Assembly (NCBI GenBank): GCA_003512705.1
Contig: DOPF01000057.1
Span: forward strand, 4,164 to 12,780
Source: Patescibacteria group bacterium
GTDB lineage: Bacteria; Patescibacteriota; Patescibacteriia; Veblenbacterales; UBA10138
Length of the DNA: 8,617 nucleotides
Reading direction: 5' to 3'
A program made the translations under genes and the position numbers. How positions within the stretch are numbered: the stretch's first letter is position 1; each line of letters starts with the position of its first letter. Shown piece by piece: positions 6,109-8,617 of the stretch. The notes below the pieces were generated by a model. The model saw only the letters and a list, made by a program, of their open reading frames with translations. It made no database searches and had not been told where the DNA came from.

Positions 6109-6159
6109 AAAACTCTTGCACATTTGACTATGTTCATCAAAGCGGTGCAAGAGTTTTTT
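6109..6159 (+). terminator. long, probably bidirectional terminator between rplY and the minus-strand genes
   Basis: AAAACTCTTGCAC (6109-6121) pairs perfectly over 13 bases with GTGCAAGAGTTTT (6145-6157), followed by further T to 6159. Inside the loop TTTGA (6123-6127) pairs with TCAAA (6137-6141), giving a longer rod with a small asymmetric internal loop. Read from the minus strand the same stem ends in GAGTTTTATTTA, so it can also stop transcription coming from the small gene at 6187. Its position between convergent genes fits. Confidence 0.85.
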
Positions 6160-6186
6160 GTTTCCGGCATGACGTCCTCCTCCGTG

Positions 6187-6423
6187 TCATTCGTGAACAG
6201 TTTCAACCATCCAAGGGTGGTGCTCGTCAACAACAATTCTTTCGTTGTCGGTAATTAAAGTAAACGGAAAGATACCGTTGTTACTCATACTGGAAATTTC
6301 TTTAATTAAGAGCCTTCCCCAAGCCACGTTACCTTGTCTTAAGGTAACATTTTTACCGATAATGGTTTTAACTTGTTCGCGCCAGTGCTTTTTTAACCCA
6401 CTTGTTTGCATGGCGAACTCCAT
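6187..6423 (-). CDS. small unassigned protein downstream of prmC (start uncertain)
   Basis: The frame encodes 78 residues from the ATG at 6421-6423, soluble and mixed charge, with TIIGKNVTLRQGNVAWGRLL in the middle and DEHHPWMVETVHE at the C-terminus; the alternating hydrophobics suggest beta strands. I do not recognise the family. Three starts are possible. ATG at 6423 gives 78 residues. ATG at 6411 gives 74, and the sequence ATGGAG over the upstream ATG supplies a GGAG six bases before it. Further upstream the frame stays open to a TAG at 6472-6474 and still reads like protein (INIFNGKNVLKQLMEF), so an ATT at 6465 or 6462 could start a 92- or 91-residue form. A consensus promoter lies inside the end of prmC just upstream. 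TGA stop at 6187-6189, before the shared terminator. Confidence 0.6.
   Translation of the reverse strand: MEFAMQTSGLKKHWREQVKTIIGKNVTLRQGNVAWGRLLIKEISSMSNNGIFPFTLITDNERIVVDEHHPWMVETVHE
6418..6421 (-). promoter_or_regulatory. possible Shine-Dalgarno for the ATG at 6411
   Basis: GGAG, formed by the G of the upstream ATG and the next codon, lies six bases before the second in-frame ATG (6409-6411). The spacing is good, but Met-Glu at a start is common and could create it by chance, so it does not settle the start. Confidence 0.35.
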
Positions 6424-6474
6424 TAATTGTTTAAGAACATTTTTGCCATTAAAGATATTAATAATGGCGGCCTA

Positions 6475-6504
6475 ATTATACATTTGGCGATGTATTAGTG
6501 TCAA
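6475..6504 (-). promoter_or_regulatory. consensus promoter embedded in the 3' end of prmC
   Basis: On the minus strand a perfect TTGACA (6499-6504) and a perfect TATAAT (6475-6480) are separated by 18 bases. The -35 lies in the last codons of prmC and the -10 covers its TAA stop. Predicted transcription start is near 6468. It should drive the small gene at 6187-6423 independently of prfA-prmC. Confidence 0.7.
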
Positions 6505-7318
6505 TCATTATTAGCCGGGAATTACCTGACAAATCTGGGAAGATGGAAATCGTGTCCGGAGAGTAATATTTCTTTAAAATCTTAAGCCAGTTTTCTAAAA
6601 TTTGTGGGGAGGTTTCCAAGAGTACAAATTTTATTTCTGGGTGTTTGGATAATTGTTGGCAAAACTTTTCTAATAATTCGGCCGGTTCTAACAAGGCGCT
6701 CTTAGGTTCAAATTTTAGTTCTGGATTAGCTTCATATTCATCCTTAGTTACATAAGGTAAGTTAGCCACCACCATATCGATTTTACAATTACGTAAAGGC
6801 TCCAGTAAGTTACCCAATCCCAAAATTACGCGATCGCTTACTTTATGGATACGGGCGTTATGTTTAGTGACAGTCAGAGCGTATTTAGAAATATCAGTCG
6901 CGTAAACTTTTATGTGCGGTGCTTCGGCTGCGAGTGTAATGGCAATGCAGCCGGAGCCGGTGCCAATGTCGGCAATAGTCTTTATTGAATCATTCGCGCG
7001 AATGATTCCTAAGGTTTTATCTATTAACAATTCGGTGGCGGGACGGGGGATTAAGGTTTGTTGAGTCACCTTAAAGTTTCGGCCGTAAAATTCTTTAAAG
7101 CCGACTAAATAGGCGATTGGCGAACCCCGGCGCCGCCGCCAAACTAACCAATAAAAATAAGCAATTTTCATTGGTTTAATAGGTTGATTAATGTTAGATA
7201 AAATAACCGTCCGCGGCAGCTTCAATACATAAGCTAACAACACCTCAACATCAAGTGACGGAGAGGTGGATGTTTTTAATAATTGAGTAGCCCGCGCGAG
7301 CAGCTGGCCTGCGGTCAT
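6476..7318 (-). CDS. prmC: peptide chain release factor N5-glutamine methyltransferase PrmC
   Basis: PrmC uses S-adenosylmethionine to methylate the glutamine of the GGQ loop in RF1 and RF2, which speeds peptide release. The 280 residues match the family. An N-terminal helical domain (about 1-75) recognises the release factor; the Rossmann methyltransferase follows with motif [15 protein letters not shown] (117-130), the acidic ribose-binding turn YATDIS (139-144), ANLPYV (185-190) at the active site, and EPKSALLEP (204-212). Two positions differ from the textbook form: NLPY replaces NPPY, and PRPATELL (91-98) replaces PRPETELL. The ATG at 7316-7318 overlaps the prfA TGA in an ATGA junction, so translation is coupled to that of its substrate. 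The substrate gene next door and the motifs make the call firm; catalytic competence with the changed residues is inferred, not shown. Confidence 0.93.
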   Translation of the reverse strand: MTAGQLLARATQLLKTSTSPSLDVEVLLAYVLKLPRTVILSNINQPIKPMKIAYFYWLVWRRRRGSPIAYLVGFKEFYGRNFKVTQQTLIPRPATELLIDKTLGIIRANDSIKTIADIGTGSGCIAITLAAEAPHIKVYATDISKYALTVTKHNARIHKVSDRVILGLGNLLEPLRNCKIDMVVANLPYVTKDEYEANPELKFEPKSALLEPAELLEKFCQQLSKHPEIKFVLLETSPQILENWLKILKKYYSPDTISIFPDLSGNSRLIMIDTNTSPNV

Positions 7319-8364
7319 GACAATTCTTTGGCCAAAGCCGTCACCACCGGCTCAATATTCCCATCCATAATTTGCGGTAAATCGTGCCAGCTAGACTTGA
7401 TGCGGTGATCGGTTAAACGGTCTTGGGGAAAATTATAAGTGCGAATTTTTTCCGACCGATCGCCTGAACCGATTTGCGAACTGCGGGCCGAATCACGTTC
7501 TTGCCGTTTTCTAATTTCGGCCGCTGCTAATAAACGCGACCGTAAAACTTGCAGCGCTTTTTCCTTGTTTTGCTTTTGCGACCGTTCATCTTGGCAGGTT
7601 ACCACCAAACCACTAGGTAAGTGGGTAATGCGTACGGCCGAATAAGTGGTGTTAACACTTTGACCACCATGACCCGATGAGGTGGTGGCCTCAATGTTTA
7701 TATCCTCGGGTTTTATTTGTAGATCAATTTCTTCAGCTTCTGGTAATACCGCTACGGTGGCTGTTGAAGTATGAACGCGGCCACTTTTTTCAGTAGCGGG
7801 AATGCGCTGCACGCGGTGAACGCCGCTTTCCCATTTTAGCTTGGAATAAACGCGTTGGCCTTGAATTTCAAACACGACTTCTTTGTAACCGCCTAATTCA
7901 CTCCGGTTAGCCGAGATCAGGCCCGATTTCCACCCTTGTCTCTCGGCGTATCTTGAATACAGCCGAAAAAGTTCTGCCGCAAACAAGGCCGCCTCATCGC
8001 CGCCGGCGCCGGCTCTAATTTCAACAATAATATTTTTAGCGTCCAGTGGATCTTTGGGACGAATATATTCTTCTAACGACTGTTTTAGGTCTGATATTTT
8101 TTGCTGGGCAGTGGCTATTTCTTCGGCCATCAATTGTTTTAAAGTGGAATCGCTTTCGTCTTTGACTTGATTGGTTAATTCTATTAATTCCTTTTCAATT
8201 TTTTTTAATTCACTAAAATTATTAATAACGGTTGTTAACTCATTATACTCACGGCTAACATTCTCCAGTTGGTGTCGGTCTTTTAAAACCAAATTATCCT
8301 GCAGCTTTAACTCCAGTTCACTATGACGGACTTTTATGTCCTTGAATTGTTGATCGGTGAGCAT
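7315..8364 (-). CDS. prfA: peptide chain release factor 1
   Basis: RF1 reads UAA and UAG in the ribosomal A site and triggers peptide hydrolysis. The 349 residues are a normal length. The N-terminal coiled helices span about 1-100; the PCRF region has [15 protein letters not shown] (115-129); the anticodon-like tripeptide is PAT (189-191) in [18 protein letters not shown], which identifies RF1 rather than RF2 (which has SPF). The catalytic loop is [10 protein letters not shown] (231-240), with the GGQ glutamine at 235 that PrmC methylates. The C-terminal block [14 protein letters not shown] and [15 protein letters not shown] is canonical. The start ATG at 8362-8364 fits the family N-terminus; no Shine-Dalgarno precedes it, only AACTAAA after a possible extended -10. 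The stop TGA overlaps prmC. Upstream lies rpmE, the familiar rpmE-prfA-prmC order. Confidence 0.97.
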   Translation of the reverse strand: MLTDQQFKDIKVRHSELELKLQDNLVLKDRHQLENVSREYNELTTVINNFSELKKIEKELIELTNQVKDESDSTLKQLMAEEIATAQQKISDLKQSLEEYIRPKDPLDAKNIIVEIRAGAGGDEAALFAAELFRLYSRYAERQGWKSGLISANRSELGGYKEVVFEIQGQRVYSKLKWESGVHRVQRIPATEKSGRVHTSTATVAVLPEAEEIDLQIKPEDINIEATTSSGHGGQSVNTTYSAVRITHLPSGLVVTCQDERSQKQNKEKALQVLRSRLLAAAEIRKRQERDSARSSQIGSGDRSEKIRTYNFPQDRLTDHRIKSSWHDLPQIMDGNIEPVVTALAKELS

Positions 8365-8366
8365 TT

Positions 8367-8384
8367 TAGTTGTTTTATCAACTA
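8367..8384. repeat. 6-bp inverted repeat just before prfA
   Basis: TAGTTG (8367-8372) and CAACTA (8379-8384) are exact reverse complements around TTTTAT. It ends three bases before the prfA start and contains the candidate -10, so it could be an operator or an initiation-region hairpin. Confidence 0.5.
8372..8380 (-). promoter_or_regulatory. candidate prfA extended -10
   Basis: On the minus strand TGATAAAAC gives TGn plus TAAAAC (8372-8377), ending seven bases before the prfA ATG, which would make a leaderless message. No -35 is present, because GC-rich hairpin sequence occupies that place. The terminator after rpmE makes some prfA promoter in this gap likely. Confidence 0.3.
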
Positions 8385-8418
8385 CCCCGCCTATGGCGGG
8401 GTGAAAGCGAAGCTTTCA
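8384..8418. repeat. two adjoining perfect hairpin palindromes upstream of prfA
   Basis: ACCCCGCC (8384-8391) and GGCGGGGT (8395-8402) pair around TAT. Directly joined, TGAAAGC (8402-8408) and GCTTTCA (8412-8418) pair around GAA. Both are exact. Neither has a T run, so they are not typical terminators; the compact double-palindrome design resembles REP-like or small non-autonomous repeat units. Confidence 0.75.
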
Positions 8419-8423
8419 AATAC

Positions 8424-8446
8424 AAAAAGCCCCGCGTGGGGGCTTT
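8424..8446 (-). terminator. rpmE intrinsic terminator
   Basis: AAAGCCCC (8426-8433) and GGGGCTTT (8439-8446) form an 8-bp stem around a 5-base loop. On the minus strand the 3' arm GGGGCTTT continues into further T before a G. It starts 13 bases after the rpmE TAA, the expected place. Confidence 0.8.
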
Positions 8447-8459
8447 GGCAAAAAAATAT

Positions 8460-8617
8460 TTAACTGTGAGTCTTGGTGATTTTTTTCTTAGTCAAGGTTT
8501 CTCGTTTGGCTTGGCGCTTTTTAAACCTATCCACTCGGCCAGCCGTATCCATAACTTTTTCCTTGCCAGTGTAAAAAGGATGGCAATTAGAACAAATTTC
8601 CACACGCAGATCCTTAA
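8460..8617 (-). CDS. rpmE: 50S ribosomal protein bL31, C-terminal 51 residues (cut by window edge)
   Basis: bL31 bridges the central protuberance of the large subunit and the small-subunit head. The visible part contains [17 protein letters not shown] and [12 protein letters not shown], the conserved C-terminal block of bL31; the CSNC pair belongs to the zinc site of the C+ type, but the N-terminal cysteines are outside the window, so zinc binding is not proven. A basic extension follows the usual end ([17 protein letters not shown]), slightly longer than the shortest family members. The gene is read on the minus strand, ends in TAA at 8460-8462 and is followed by its own terminator and then prfA. 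Confidence 0.93.
   Translation of the reverse strand, partial: KDLRVEICSNCHPFYTGKEKVMDTAGRVDRFKKRQAKRETLTKKKITKTHS

Noticed and set aside
5842..6150. Minus-strand serine-rich frame opposite the end of rplY.
   Set aside because: Its serine/threonine/alanine composition is the antisense image of the rplY tail, and it crosses the terminator hairpin.
7315..7317. Possibility that TGA is recoded as an amino acid, as in some candidate phyla.
   Set aside because: TGA ends prfA exactly at its normal C-terminus in an ATGA overlap with prmC, and also ends the gene at 6187, so it appears to be a stop here.

Overview
The window is a compact bacterial chromosome segment carrying mostly housekeeping genes, with several small unassigned genes between them. 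There is no phage, transposase, CRISPR, tRNA or rRNA signature. Dense packing, a run of short unassigned proteins, mostly absent Shine-Dalgarno sequences, and a release factor 1 with a [19 protein letters not shown] loop make me think of a Patescibacteria/CPR genome. That placement is inference and I hold it at about 0.6. TAA, TAG and TGA all appear to end genes, so the code looks standard.

Layout. The left end (minus strand) holds the first 660 codons of the replicative DNA polymerase III alpha subunit (dnaE), cut by the window edge. Diverging from it is a strong sigma70-like promoter and a 54-codon gene (2148-2312). That gene has a structured leader and the clearest Shine-Dalgarno site here, and is followed by a perfect 11-bp inverted repeat. 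A small membrane protein (2488-2778, minus) then diverges from a two-gene plus-strand unit: a single-pass membrane protein with an apparently extracytoplasmic beta-rich part (2901-3758) and a RodA-type SEDS glycosyltransferase (3762-4883). Next come a zinc-ribbon protein (4982-5308) and ribosomal protein bL25 with a charged C-terminal tail (5378-6094), each with a predicted promoter and with a hairpin terminator after it.

The right part is on the minus strand and reads rpmE (bL31, partial) - prfA (RF1) - prmC (RF glutamine methyltransferase) - a 74-92 aa unassigned protein, converging on rplY at a long terminator hairpin. prfA and prmC overlap by 4 bases (ATGA). PrmC methylates the GGQ loop of the RF1 made by its neighbour, so these two genes form a functional pair in translation termination. 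bL25 and bL31 add a ribosome theme; RodA and its partner belong to the cell envelope; dnaE to replication.

The most notable recurring signal is in the promoters. Most candidate sites have an extended -10 (TGn plus a TATAAT-like hexamer) placed only 6-19 bases before the start codon, with no Shine-Dalgarno sequence, which suggests leaderless or very short-leader mRNAs. The 54-codon gene is the exception. I found no convincing new multi-gene system; the best leads are the small regulated gene at 2148, the RodA partner protein, the palindrome cluster before prfA, and the promoter embedded in the end of prmC.
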